A stretch of DNA of 64,000 nt, taken from JBMNCQ01 sp049366715 (lineage in GTDB: Bacteria; Bacillota; Peptococcia; Peptococcales; BICA1-8). The position numbers were made by a program, and so were the translations under genes. Location of the stretch: positions 62,001 to 126,000 of the forward strand of contig JBMNCQ010000048.1 in NCBI GenBank assembly GCA_049366715.1. The letters run 5' to 3'. Positions 52,401-61,183 of the stretch are shown here, one piece after another (position 1 is the stretch's first letter; each line of letters begins with the position of its first letter). Under the pieces are notes generated by a model. The model saw only the letters and a list, made by a program, of their open reading frames with translations, searched no databases and was not told where the DNA came from.

Positions 52401-54194
52401 TTACATTTTAACTATGGCACCGAATTTACATTTTTCAATACACGCACCGCATTTAATACACTTTTCATGATCAATAACATACGGTTCTTTCGGTTTACCG
52501 GATATCGCCGCAACAGGACAGACCCGGGCGCAAATACCGCAGCCTTTACATTTTTCAGCAACTACCATATAAGTCAGCAGAGCCTGACAAACGCCGGCCG
52601 GGCATTTTTTATCAATGATATGTGCTTCATATTCATCACGGAAATATTTTAAAGTACTGAGTACCGGATTAGGTGCAGTTTGACCTAAGCCGCACAAGGA
52701 AGCATTTTTAATCGTACGGGCTAAAGTTTCCAGATTTTCGATATCTTCCATTGTCCCCTTTCCTTTTGTAATCCTGTCTAAAATTTCCAGCATTCTTTTT
52801 GTTCCAATCCGGCAAGGAGGACATTTACCACAGGACTCTTCTTGCGTAAATTCCAAGAAAAATTTTGCGATATCAACCATACAATCAGTTTCATCCAGAA
52901 CAATAAGCCCACCTGATCCCATCATGGAACCAAGGGCAATTAAATTATCATAATCTATTTCGGTATCAATCAAATGAGCAGGGATACAGCCCCCGGACGG
53001 TCCGCCCGTCTGGGCTGATTTAAATTTTTTGCCATTAGGTATCCCGCCGCCGATATCATAGATTATTGTCCGTAACGATGTTCCCATCGGAACTTCTATC
53101 AGTCCTGTATTATTAATTTTCCCGGCTAAGGCAAAAACTTTTGTTCCTTTGCTCTTCTCCGTACCGATACCGGCAAACCAGTCGGAACCTTTCAAGATTA
53201 TCGCCGGAACATTTGCATATGTTTCTACATTATTTAATAAGGTAGGTTTTCTCCATAATCCTTCAACGGCAGGAAAGGGCGGCCTTGGCCTCGGCTCTCC
53301 GCGGTGTCCTTCTATGGAAGTAAGCAGTGCTGTCTCTTCGCCGCAGACGAAAGCACCTGCTCCTAAGCGGATATCCAAATCAAAATTAAAACCTGTCCCA
53401 AAAATATCTTTTCCTAATAGCCCATACTCCCGGGCTTGATTAATGGCGATTTCTAATCTATTTACAGCAATGGGGTATTCCGCCCTGACATAAATATATC
53501 CTTGTTCTGCTCCAATGGCATAACCCGCAATAGCCATGGCTTCAATCAAACTATGAGGATCACCTTCCAGGACACTCCGATCCATGAAAGCACCGGGATC
53601 ACCCTCATCGGCATTACATACAACATATTTGACATCTCCCGGTGTTTTATAAGCGAACTCCCATTTCAGTCCGGTTGGGAACCCGCCGCCGCCGCGCCCC
53701 CTCAGCCCTGATTTTTTAATTTCATCTATCACCTGTTCTCTTGTCATCTCTTTTAAGACTTTCCCCAGGGCAAAATATCCGTCATGGGCGATATATTCTT
53801 CTATTTTTTCCGGATTAATTACACCGCAATTTCTTAGTGCAATTCTTTTCTGATGATTAAAGAATTCTATTTTCTCAAAATCTGAGACTTTAACTTCCGA
53901 CTCAGGCTCACTGTATAGTAACCTGGAAACCACCCGGCCTTTTAAAAGATGCTCCTCGGCAATTTCTTTGGTATCCTCAGGTTTAACCTGACAGTAAAAA
54001 GTCCCTTCGGGATAAACAACCATGATCGGCCCCAGATTACAAAAGCCAAAACAACCTGTCTCCACAACTTTTACTTCTTTATCTAATTTTAATCTTTGAA
54101 TTTCTTTTTTTAGTGTGTTGCGAACTGCCAAACTATCAGAAGATGTACACCCCGTACCGGCGCACACCAGTACATGTGAACGATAAAAATCCAT
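52401..54194 (-). CDS. hndC: Hydrogenase NuoF-like flavoprotein subunit (HndC/HydB type)
   Basis: 597 residues. N-terminal thioredoxin-like [2Fe-2S] part (CAGTGCTSSDS and ETGCFGFCNLGP), then a FMN/NADH domain with GLRGRGGGGFPTGLKWEFA and GAGAFVCGEETALLTSIEG. A [4Fe-4S] site ESCGKCPPCRIGTKRM and a C-terminal two-cluster ferredoxin (CKGCGICARVCP and CIKCGACIEKC) follow. It connects NAD(P)H and ferredoxin to the hydrogenase subunit; this architecture is that of electron-bifurcating or NADP-reducing enzymes. Cotranscribed with the others. Confidence 0.96.
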   Translation of the reverse strand: MDFYRSHVLVCAGTGCTSSDSLAVRNTLKKEIQRLKLDKEVKVVETGCFGFCNLGPIMVVYPEGTFYCQVKPEDTKEIAEEHLLKGRVVSRLLYSEPESEVKVSDFEKIEFFNHQKRIALRNCGVINPEKIEEYIAHDGYFALGKVLKEMTREQVIDEIKKSGLRGRGGGGFPTGLKWEFAYKTPGDVKYVVCNADEGDPGAFMDRSVLEGDPHSLIEAMAIAGYAIGAEQGYIYVRAEYPIAVNRLEIAINQAREYGLLGKDIFGTGFNFDLDIRLGAGAFVCGEETALLTSIEGHRGEPRPRPPFPAVEGLWRKPTLLNNVETYANVPAIILKGSDWFAGIGTEKSKGTKVFALAGKINNTGLIEVPMGTSLRTIIYDIGGGIPNGKKFKSAQTGGPSGGCIPAHLIDTEIDYDNLIALGSMMGSGGLIVLDETDCMVDIAKFFLEFTQEESCGKCPPCRIGTKRMLEILDRITKGKGTMEDIENLETLARTIKNASLCGLGQTAPNPVLSTLKYFRDEYEAHIIDKKCPAGVCQALLTYMVVAEKCKGCGICARVCPVAAISGKPKEPYVIDHEKCIKCGACIEKCKFGAIVKM

Positions 54195-54212
54195 TATTAC
54201 TCCCTCCTTCTT

Positions 54213-54575
54213 TTATTCCAGATTAATTAGCCATTCTTTTATTGGTTGATCATTAATGACATGAGACGTTATTATTTTTTTTACCCGTTCGGGAGTAACC
54301 TTTCCATATACAAATTTTGTTTGGTTTTGTTTGCTTACCGTTACCAGAGGCTCATGAAAGCATAAGCCGGGACAACCCGTCTGGGATACCTGAACATTAG
54401 TCAAATTTCTTACTTTTAATTCTTCCAAAACCGTGTTTAAAACCTCTCTGGCACCGGCAGTGATGCCACAAGTCGACATAGCAATTTCTATTTTAGCCAA
54501 ATAGTCTTTATCACGAATAGAAATTTCGGCCTTAGCCTTTTCCTTCAATAATTTTAATTCATCGATTGATTTCAT
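54213..54575 (-). CDS. hndB: HndB-type thioredoxin-like [2Fe-2S] ferredoxin subunit
   Basis: 120 residues: MSTCGITAGAREVLNTVL and QVSQTGCPGLCFHEPLV. Only three cysteines are in the expected cluster area, where classic thioredoxin-like ferredoxins use four, so the cluster may be absent or have an unusual ligand; the same pattern appears to be usual for HndB. It is between NuoE- and NuoF-like subunits with short spacing. Confidence 0.88.
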   Translation of the reverse strand: MKSIDELKLLKEKAKAEISIRDKDYLAKIEIAMSTCGITAGAREVLNTVLEELKVRNLTNVQVSQTGCPGLCFHEPLVTVSKQNQTKFVYGKVTPERVKKIITSHVINDQPIKEWLINLE

Positions 54576-54590
54576 ACCAACACCTCCACT

Positions 54591-55106
54591 TTAACTGGCT
54601 TGTTCTTCTTTAAGCTTATAGAGTCTTATTAATCTAGACACATCATCTTCCGTTAAACGTCCGTGAACCTGATCATTAACAGTTAAAACCGGGGCCAGAC
54701 CACAGGCCCCTATACAACGGCATCCTTCCAAGGTAAACAACCCGTCTTCCGTCGTTTCGCCTATTTCCAGACCCAATTCTTTTTTTAAATTATCCATAAT
54801 CCGGCCGGAGCCTTTTACATAACAAGCCGTACCTAAGCAAACATTTATCACATATTTGCCCCGGGGAACAGTAGTAAATAACGAATAAAAGCTCACAACA
54901 CCATATACCTCGCTTAAAGGTAAATTTAAGCCGTCAGCAATATAAATCTGCACTTCTTCAGGTAAATATCCGAAGATCCCCTGAGCTTTGTGCAAAACGG
55001 GAATTAATGATCCGGCTTGACCTTTATACTTACTGATAATTTCATCAAGCTGCTGATAACGGGGGTCATTTTTCTTATCTACTTCACATTGACAATTACA
55101 ACTCAT
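54591..55106 (-). CDS. hndA: NuoE-like [2Fe-2S] subunit of the hydrogenase (HndA type)
   Basis: 171 residues. The four cluster cysteines lie in VCLGTACYVKG and GCRCIGACG. Helical N-terminal domain has LIPVLHKAQGIFGYLP. The N-terminus itself is Cys-rich (MSCNCQCEVDKK). First gene of hndABCD; preceded by AAGGAGG and a leader with Rex-like palindrome. Confidence 0.94.
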   Translation of the reverse strand: MSCNCQCEVDKKNDPRYQQLDEIISKYKGQAGSLIPVLHKAQGIFGYLPEEVQIYIADGLNLPLSEVYGVVSFYSLFTTVPRGKYVINVCLGTACYVKGSGRIMDNLKKELGLEIGETTEDGLFTLEGCRCIGACGLAPVLTVNDQVHGRLTEDDVSRLIRLYKLKEEQAS

Positions 55107-55638
55107 TAACCCTTTCCTCCTTAAAAAAGTTCTGATTTTTTTTATATACAGGGGGGATAATCCCCATTAAAACAATTATATTTGTGACTATATTCACAAA
55201 TATTTTAAAAAAATTTTTATAACCTTACTATTAACAAGATTAATAAAATTATATCACCTCCCTTAATTGATTACAACATGAGGTCCTAATTTTTCATAAA
55301 TTTTATAAATTTTTTTTATATATAGCATTTTAATTCCTGAAATTATTTTTTTCGTCACAAAAATGGGTTGTTTTTTAGATAAATTAGTGTGAATATTCAC
55401 AATATTATTTTGATTAGCACCCTTACTTTGTTAAAAAAATAACAATCCCTCACTCCTTCCTTATTTTTTTCAGGATTCACCATATTAATCTAAAACACTT
55501 CAAAATTCTTACCTTATGTAAGAATTTATATGCAAATTGTTTATCCATGTATACTTATTGTAAGAAACATTTATTACTTCGGCAAAAATGTATATAATAA
55601 CTAGGTATCTTAATATCTTGCGCAGCTGAGGTGATATT
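55107..55638. other. Intergenic region between hndA and the HTH-PAS gene
   Basis: 532 AT-rich bases. Apart from the Rex-type site it contains TGTGAATATTCACA at 55388-55401, a similar palindrome with a centre 2 bases shorter (4 instead of 6). No gene is seen in between. Confidence 0.55.
55178..55276 (-). promoter_or_regulatory. Hydrogenase promoter with Rex-type operator
   Basis: Minus-strand -35 TTGTAA (55276-55271) and -10 TATAAT (55253-55248), spacer 17. Downstream lies a perfect palindrome with 10-bp arms ATATTTGTGA/TCACAAATAT and a 6-base centre (55178-55203), containing TTGTGA-N6-TCACAA, the consensus of Rex, the NADH/NAD sensor. A second TATAAT (55180-55175) overlaps its edge. The operator is about 75-100 bases before hndA. 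Confidence 0.8.
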
Positions 55639-56229
55639 ATGTTATTTAATAAACAAACTTTTCTCGATCGGTTTATTAAATTAAGAAAGGAGTGCGCTAT
55701 AACACAAGTAAAATTAGCACAAATTTTAAATGTCTCTAAAGGGGCCATAGCACATTGGGAAAAAGGCAGCCGTTTTCCCAGCTTAGAGACGATCAATGAA
55801 CTAGCCGGGATTTTTAACTGTACCCCCGCATATTTATTAGGCTTAAGTCATTTAAGAAATTTCAATCACAATGACAGTTATTCATTATTTCATGACCTTT
55901 TTTACAACTCCTCCACGCCCCTTTACCTTAATGTCTATGATGATCATAATAAACCACAATTCATTGATGTTAATAATGCTACTTTAAACATACTTGGTTA
56001 TACTAAGGAAGAATTTTTAAATTTAAATCCCCGCATACTATGTGACGAGGTTTATTGCGACTTCATTCCTCAGCAAAAGCGTGAATTACATATGAATAGA
56101 AAACTTACCGTCGGCTGGATACACATAACTAAAGATAAAAAAAGATTGCCGGTGGAACTAGATATTCATAAATTTACTTCTAACGGAAAAGATATTTATC
56201 TAACTATTGCAAAATATTTTAACGATTAA
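55639..56229 (+). CDS. XRE-type HTH protein with a PAS domain
   Basis: 196 residues: N-terminal helix-turn-helix (CAITQVKLAQILNVSKGAIAHWEKGSRFPSLETI) and a PAS fold (about 85-190, FIDVNNATLNILGYTKEEFLNL). It could sense a ligand or redox state. It is transcribed away from the hydrogenase operon and may regulate it, though that is only suggested by position. Followed by a kinase gene 51 bases on. Confidence 0.85.
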   Translation: MLFNKQTFLDRFIKLRKECAITQVKLAQILNVSKGAIAHWEKGSRFPSLETINELAGIFNCTPAYLLGLSHLRNFNHNDSYSLFHDLFYNSSTPLYLNVYDDHNKPQFIDVNNATLNILGYTKEEFLNLNPRILCDEVYCDFIPQQKRELHMNRKLTVGWIHITKDKKRLPVELDIHKFTSNGKDIYLTIAKYFND

Positions 56230-56280
56230 AAAAATTGCGATATTAATTTCAATTAGCCAAGGAGGACTTAATTTACAAAA

Positions 56281-57573
56281 ATGTATAAAAATACAAACGA
56301 TTTTAAAATTTATGACCAATTATTGGAAATTGAAAAACAGTTAGCAAAACGAACGGAAGAATTATTGGAAGCAGAAGAACGATTAAAAATACGAACAGAA
56401 CAGCTATTACAGACTCAAGAAAATCTAGAGCAAAAAACCAAAGAATTGCTTAATGTTGAAAAAAACAATTTAGAAAATGTAAAAGAATTAATAACAAATC
56501 AAGAAAAAATAATCAGTCTGGAAGAGAAGTACATCAAAGAAACAGTAGACCATAAAGAAACTGAGCATTTTTTCAATTCTTCCAATGATCTATTTCTTAT
56601 TATTAATCATAAGGGCCACATACAGAGGTGTAATTTAACTGTCAAAGAGATTCTTGGCTATGACCACTACGAACTATATAACCAGGATATCATTCAGATC
56701 ATACACTCTGATTCTCAAAGTGAATTTTCTGAAAAAATACTTCATGCAATTAGCATTGCCAGTTCAAGCGCTACTAATATAAAAAACATCTTTACAACAA
56801 AAGTTATTACGAAAGAAAATACTTATAAATGGGTCGAGTGGAGTATTAATCTATTTCACAATAAAATTTTTATTGTTGGCAGGGATATTTCTTCTCGAAT
56901 TAAAAATGAAAATGATATTGCCAGATTATATCAGCTAAAACTTGTAGGGCAAATTGCAGCAGGAATCGGACATGAAGTTAGAAATCCTTTAACAACTATC
57001 CGGGGATATTTACAACTTTTTTTAAAAAAGGCTGAATTTGAAGTATATCATAATAATTTTAATTTAATGATTGAAGAGGTTGACAGAGTAAATAATATTA
57101 TAACGCAATTTTTAAATATGGCAGTCGGCAATAGTAACTTTAAAATAAAGAAAAGTATCGATAGTATATTAATGCAGATATTACCTTTATGTGAGAGCCA
57201 GGCTATTAAAGAAAACAAAAAAATTAAAACAGAAATAATTCAGACTCCGGAAATATTAATAAATAAAAATGAAATTCGCCAAATGATTTTAAATTTGATT
57301 ACAAATGGTCTTCAGGCTATAGATGAAAATGGAGAAATTTTAATTAAAACTTATGAAGAAAAGGGATACATTATAATGTCTATTTCCGATAACGGCAAAG
57401 GGATACCCGAAGAGATCCAGGATAATATCGGTACCCCATTTTTTACAACCAAAGAAAACGGTACAGGTCTGGGTTTATCTATTTGTTACACAATAGCAGC
57501 CAGAAACAATGCAGTTATTAATTTTGCCAGCGGATCAAAAGGCACTACTTTTTATGTAAAATTTCATAAATAA
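56281..57573 (+). CDS. PAS-domain sensor histidine kinase (sporulation-kinase type)
   Basis: 430 residues without membrane segments. N-terminal coiled coil (about 10-85, Glu/Lys heptads such as QLAKRTEELLEAEERL), PAS (about 95-210), DHp with phospho-His in GHEVRNPLTTIRGYLQLF (about 236-253), N box MILNLITNGLQAI, and G boxes DNGKGIPE and GTGLGLSICY. The HEVRNPLTT box and lack of a response regulator next to it fit kinases that feed the Spo0A phosphorelay. This target is an inference. Confidence 0.9.
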   Translation: MYKNTNDFKIYDQLLEIEKQLAKRTEELLEAEERLKIRTEQLLQTQENLEQKTKELLNVEKNNLENVKELITNQEKIISLEEKYIKETVDHKETEHFFNSSNDLFLIINHKGHIQRCNLTVKEILGYDHYELYNQDIIQIIHSDSQSEFSEKILHAISIASSSATNIKNIFTTKVITKENTYKWVEWSINLFHNKIFIVGRDISSRIKNENDIARLYQLKLVGQIAAGIGHEVRNPLTTIRGYLQLFLKKAEFEVYHNNFNLMIEEVDRVNNIITQFLNMAVGNSNFKIKKSIDSILMQILPLCESQAIKENKKIKTEIIQTPEILINKNEIRQMILNLITNGLQAIDENGEILIKTYEEKGYIIMSISDNGKGIPEEIQDNIGTPFFTTKENGTGLGLSICYTIAARNNAVINFASGSKGTTFYVKFHK

Positions 57574-58061
57574 TACTCCATAATGGCTGGTTGCGCTCAC
57601 ATTGATCAAATTAGTTACTTATCTTTTCTTATAATTTCCGTATTTATTAATAATTTATAAACTTAATAAAAATTCAAAAGACGTTTGCCAAATAATTATA
57701 TTTTAAATAATATTTTTATATTTCATTATTAAAGAATTATCATTAAATAGTCTAACCTCTTTATAACTTTTTTTAAAAATTTTTTTAAAAAATCTTCTTA
57801 TTTCCCCCTTAATTCTTTTCTAATTAATTCATTTTCCTACTAATATAAACATACCGGTGTTTTAATAAAAATTTATTTTACGCAATTTTAAACTAGGAAC
57901 GAATGTTCTGTTTTTTTGTGTTTCACGTGAAACATTTTACTGATATTTAATTTATTTATGCTCTTTTTCATAGAAAAAATAACCGTTTTAAGACTATTTT
58001 ATAAATTATTTCTGACATTTTGATTTTTTATTTAAATAAAAAAGTGTTTCACGTGAAACAC
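57574..58061. other. AT-rich gap with parS and an SOS-like box
   Basis: 488 bases without a gene. It holds GAACGAATGTTC (57897-57908), resembling a Gram-positive LexA box, and both parS sites. Confidence 0.6.
57919..57934. promoter_or_regulatory. parS site 1
   Basis: TGTTTCACGTGAAACA is a perfect 16-bp palindrome matching the ParB/Spo0J binding consensus. Confidence 0.97.
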
Positions 58062-58063
58062 TT
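58042..58063. promoter_or_regulatory. parS site 2
   Basis: TGTTTCACGTGAAACA at 58045-58060, extended by AAG/CTT to a 22-base palindrome. It overlaps the end of spo0J. Confidence 0.97.
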
Positions 58064-58931
58064 AATAATCTGAGCCATCTAAAATATCGATTAACCGTTC
58101 TAATTCATTATGATCATAATATTCAATTTCTATTCTTCCTTTTTTTCCGTCATCCTTTATTAATACTTTTGTACTAAACTTACTGCGCAATCTCTCCTGG
58201 ATATCAAGAAAGATTGTTGAAGAACCGTTTGAAGCTTTATGTTTAGATTTTGCAGAAGTAATCTTCTGTTCTTTTTTTACAAGTTCTTCAGTTTCTCTTA
58301 CGGATAGATTTTTCTCCTGAATTTGTAAAGCAAGTTGTATTTGCCTATCATGATGATCAATAGCAAGTAAAGCCCGGGCATGACCGACAGTTAAAATCCC
58401 TTCAGAAAGGAGATTTAAAACTTTATCTGATAAATTTAATAATCTTAAAAAATTAGCAATAAATGGTCTGGATTTACCTACTCTTTTGGCTACTTCATCT
58501 TGAGTTATACCAAATTCTTCGATTAGACGTTTATAGGCCACAGCTTCTTCAACTGGATTCAAATTGTGTCTTTGAATATTCTCAACAAGAGCAATTTCTG
58601 TCATGTCTCTATCGCTCAAAGTCCTGATAACAGCAGATATTTTTTCTAAACCAAGTTGTTTACAGGCCCTTAAGCGTCTTTCCCCAACAACAAGTTCATA
58701 TCCTTCCTCACTCGGCCGGACGATAATAGGTTGTAATATCCCATGTTCTTTAATAGAAGCAGCCAACTCAGCAAGTTTTTCAGGATCAAAATGTTTCCTG
58801 GGCTGAAAACTGTTAGGAATTATTTCATTTATACTTATTTCTGAAATATTATCTTTATCAGGATCATACTGAGCTATGTTATTAGTTGGAATCAGTGCAC
58901 CTAAACCTTTTCCTAAACCCCTTTTATTCAT
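58062..58931 (-). CDS. spo0J: ParB/Spo0J chromosome partitioning protein
   Basis: 289 residues: RGLGKGLGALIPTNN start, CTP-binding/ParB N-terminal motifs IIPNSFQPRKHFDPEKL and VVGERRLRACKQLGL, box EIALVENIQRHNLNPVEEA, HTH TQDEVAKRVGKSRPFIANFLRLLNL, and a C-terminal dimerisation part. It loads at parS as a CTP-dependent clamp. The start overlaps soj by 8 bases. Confidence 0.97.
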   Translation of the reverse strand: MNKRGLGKGLGALIPTNNIAQYDPDKDNISEISINEIIPNSFQPRKHFDPEKLAELAASIKEHGILQPIIVRPSEEGYELVVGERRLRACKQLGLEKISAVIRTLSDRDMTEIALVENIQRHNLNPVEEAVAYKRLIEEFGITQDEVAKRVGKSRPFIANFLRLLNLSDKVLNLLSEGILTVGHARALLAIDHHDRQIQLALQIQEKNLSVRETEELVKKEQKITSAKSKHKASNGSSTIFLDIQERLRSKFSTKVLIKDDGKKGRIEIEYYDHNELERLIDILDGSDY

Positions 58932-59685
58932 TATTTATCACTTCCTTAGCTAATTCCATATACATCTCCGAACCTTTAGATTTAGGATCATATAAAATAA
59001 TAGGCTGTCCGAAACTTGGTGCTTCACTTAATCTTACATTTCGCGGAATTATACTGGTAAATACTTTACTCTGAAAATAATTTTTTACCTCATCCACAAC
59101 TTGAATAGACAAATTCGTCCGGGCATCAAACATGGTTAAAACAGCACCTTCAATTGTTAAGTTTTGATTAAGATGTTTTTGAACTAATTGAACAGTATTC
59201 ATCAATTGACTAAGTCCTTCTAAAGCATAATATTCACATTGAATTGGAATTAAAATAGAATCGGCAGCAGTTAAAGCATTGAGCGTCAAAAGACCAAGAG
59301 AAGGAGGACAATCAATAAAAATATAATCAAACTGTCCTTTAACCGGCTCTAATGCTTTTTTAAGTTTAATTTCTCGGGAAATCGCTGAAACTAACTCAAC
59401 CTCCGCTCCTGCTAATTGAATAGTAGCCGGCACAATAGATAAATTATTAATCTCCGTAGGAATGATTACTTTAGATACAGGAACATTATTTACGATCACA
59501 TCATAAATACATCTAATTGAATTAATTTTATTAATTCCTAATCCACTACTGGCATTCCCCTGCGGATCGATATCTATCAATAATACTTTTTTACCCAGAG
59601 ATGCTAAACATGCCGATAAATTGACAGCAGTTGTCGTTTTAGCCACACCGCCTTTTTGGTTCGCAATGGTAATAATTTTACCCAA
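58924..59685 (-). CDS. soj: ParA/Soj chromosome partitioning ATPase
   Basis: 253 residues: deviant Walker A NQKGGVAKTTTAVNLSACLA, Walker A' LLIDIDPQGNASSGLG, Walker B YIFIDCPPSLGLLTLNAL. Works with Spo0J to segregate origins and regulate DnaA. In a family that usually reads KGGVGKTT, the loop here has Ala (GGVAKTT), as is common in Soj proteins of this group. Confidence 0.97.
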   Translation of the reverse strand: MGKIITIANQKGGVAKTTTAVNLSACLASLGKKVLLIDIDPQGNASSGLGINKINSIRCIYDVIVNNVPVSKVIIPTEINNLSIVPATIQLAGAEVELVSAISREIKLKKALEPVKGQFDYIFIDCPPSLGLLTLNALTAADSILIPIQCEYYALEGLSQLMNTVQLVQKHLNQNLTIEGAVLTMFDARTNLSIQVVDEVKNYFQSKVFTSIIPRNVRLSEAPSFGQPIILYDPKSKGSEMYMELAKEVINNE

Positions 59686-60178
59686 CTATATCACCTCACT
59701 AAATTTAAATCGTAATATGTAGTTTTCAACTTTCTAATTAAAACTTCCTGCCTTTAATGAAAAAACATTTACTTTAAAAATAAATAAAATTTAAATATAC
59801 CTCTATCTTAAACCCGCAAAAATAAGTATTTTCCGGCATACTCTTGAAGGAGGTTAAAATTATTTCTATTAAATTTTACCCCCATTTTTATGTGAAATTA
59901 TTAACCATTTTATAAAAAAGTCTTAAAACAAAAAATAAACCGGGAACATATGTTCTGTTATAAAGATTATTATTCCACTCTTTTTGCGAGAGCGGCACAA
60001 TTGTTCTCCCATCAACTCCGGCCTGTCACTAAAAAATTTTTAATAAAATCAAGTGTAATATTTTTTTGCTTATTCATCATTTTATACTCACTTAAATTTT
60101 GCTTTAATTTACATCAGAGCCTGATTCCGGTATTTTATTTCTACCATAATTTATAAAAATATCTTAACATTAATAAAA
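59686..60178. other. Gap between soj and noc with an SOS-like box
   Basis: AT-rich region of about 550 bases up to noc. It contains GAACATATGTTC at 59944-59955. A GAAGGAGG at about 59846 has no proper start codon after it. The open frame at 59950-60156 (plus strand) has no ribosome site and I do not consider it a gene. Confidence 0.5.
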
Positions 60179-60226
60179 AATGTACCTCCAAATATTAGTC
60201 CAGCGTCTAACATCTGGGGTACATTA
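60172..60226 (-). terminator. Terminator of noc
   Basis: Arms AATGTACC/GGTACATT with a long, partly paired loop and a minus-strand TTTTTTATT run, 15-60 bases after the noc stop. Confidence 0.8.
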
Positions 60227-60240
60227 AAAAAAAAATACTT

Positions 60241-61095
60241 TTATTTAGCGGCATTTTTATTTTTAGGTAGTCTAATCGTTACTTCTAAATATTCCTCACT
60301 TTCCATTTCTGTTATATCAGCAGGCAATCCGGCATCTTGAATCGTCTGCACCGCACCTCGTATCGTATTAAGAAAAATTCTCATATCTTTAAATATTTTT
60401 GTCATTCTTTTTTTTCTTTTTTCTTTATCAACTTTTTCAGTTTCAATTAAATATTTTTCTACCAATTCATCAGTTTGCCTAACATTTAAATTATTCGTAT
60501 ATATTTCATCTAAAGCCTTTACCTGTAGTTGGGGATCATTTAATTTTAATAAAGCTCTGGTATGACGCTCAGTAATCACACTTACAGATATTTCTTTTCT
60601 TACCTCAGGAGAGAGATTTAATAATCTTAACTTATTTGCAATTGTAGATTGACCTTTACCAACTCTCTTCGCTATCTCATCCTGGGTTATCCCGAATTCT
60701 TTAATTAATTTAGCATAACCTTCAGCCTCTTCAAAATAATTTAGATCTTCTCTTTGCAGATTTTCAATCAGGGCCATTTCTGCGATTTCTTTATCACTGA
60801 GATTTCTGATAATAGCAGGAATATTTTTTAAACCTATTAGCTGACTGGCCCTAAATCTCCTTTCACCGGCAACAAGCTCATAGCCTGTCCCAATTTTACG
60901 TACAATTATCGGCTGAAGAACCCCAAACTCCTTTATAGACTGAGCCAGTTCTTCCAAATGAGTGGGATCAAATATTCTGCGGGGTTGAAAGGGATTAGGA
61001 CTTATTAAAGATAAATCCAATGACTTTATTTCATTTTTATCTACATCTTGATTAACTCCAAAAAATTTAGATAAATGGTCTTTCATAAGGAACAC
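60241..61095 (-). CDS. noc: Nucleoid occlusion protein Noc (ParB family)
   Basis: 284 residues. ParB-like: ISPNPFQPRRIFDPTHLEEL, VAGERRFRASQLIGLKN, IAEMALIENLQREDLNYFEEA, HTH TQDEIAKRVGKGQSTIANKLRLLNL. It is a second ParB paralog located upstream of soj, the position of noc in Bacillus, and the N-terminus MFLMKDHLSKFFGVNQ is amphipathic, as expected for the membrane-binding helix of Noc. Two Noc-type sites are in the window (50505 and 62365). Confidence 0.92.
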   Translation of the reverse strand: MFLMKDHLSKFFGVNQDVDKNEIKSLDLSLISPNPFQPRRIFDPTHLEELAQSIKEFGVLQPIIVRKIGTGYELVAGERRFRASQLIGLKNIPAIIRNLSDKEIAEMALIENLQREDLNYFEEAEGYAKLIKEFGITQDEIAKRVGKGQSTIANKLRLLNLSPEVRKEISVSVITERHTRALLKLNDPQLQVKALDEIYTNNLNVRQTDELVEKYLIETEKVDKEKRKKRMTKIFKDMRIFLNTIRGAVQTIQDAGLPADITEMESEEYLEVTIRLPKNKNAAK

Positions 61096-61183
61096 CCCTT
61101 ATTATCACTTCAAAAGAAGTATTCTATTTACTATAGATAAAATCCTTCTTAAAAATTAATAATTTTACATTATTATCCAGTTA

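Noticed and set aside
55388..55401. Second Rex site
   Set aside because: Half-site spacing is 4 rather than 6 bases, which would put the half-sites on a different helical phase.
57574..58061. Chromosomal origin (oriC) in this AT-rich gap
   Set aside because: No cluster of DnaA boxes (TTATCCACA) seen and no dnaA nearby; gene order puts oriC to the right of the window.
59840..59900. GAAGGAGG followed by a 17-codon frame
   Set aside because: It would need an ATT start and has no recognisable peptide; likely a chance ribosome-site match.
59950..60156. Plus-strand 68-codon frame between soj and noc
   Set aside because: No ribosome site, low-complexity hydrophobic composition expected from AT-rich DNA, and opposite to both neighbours.
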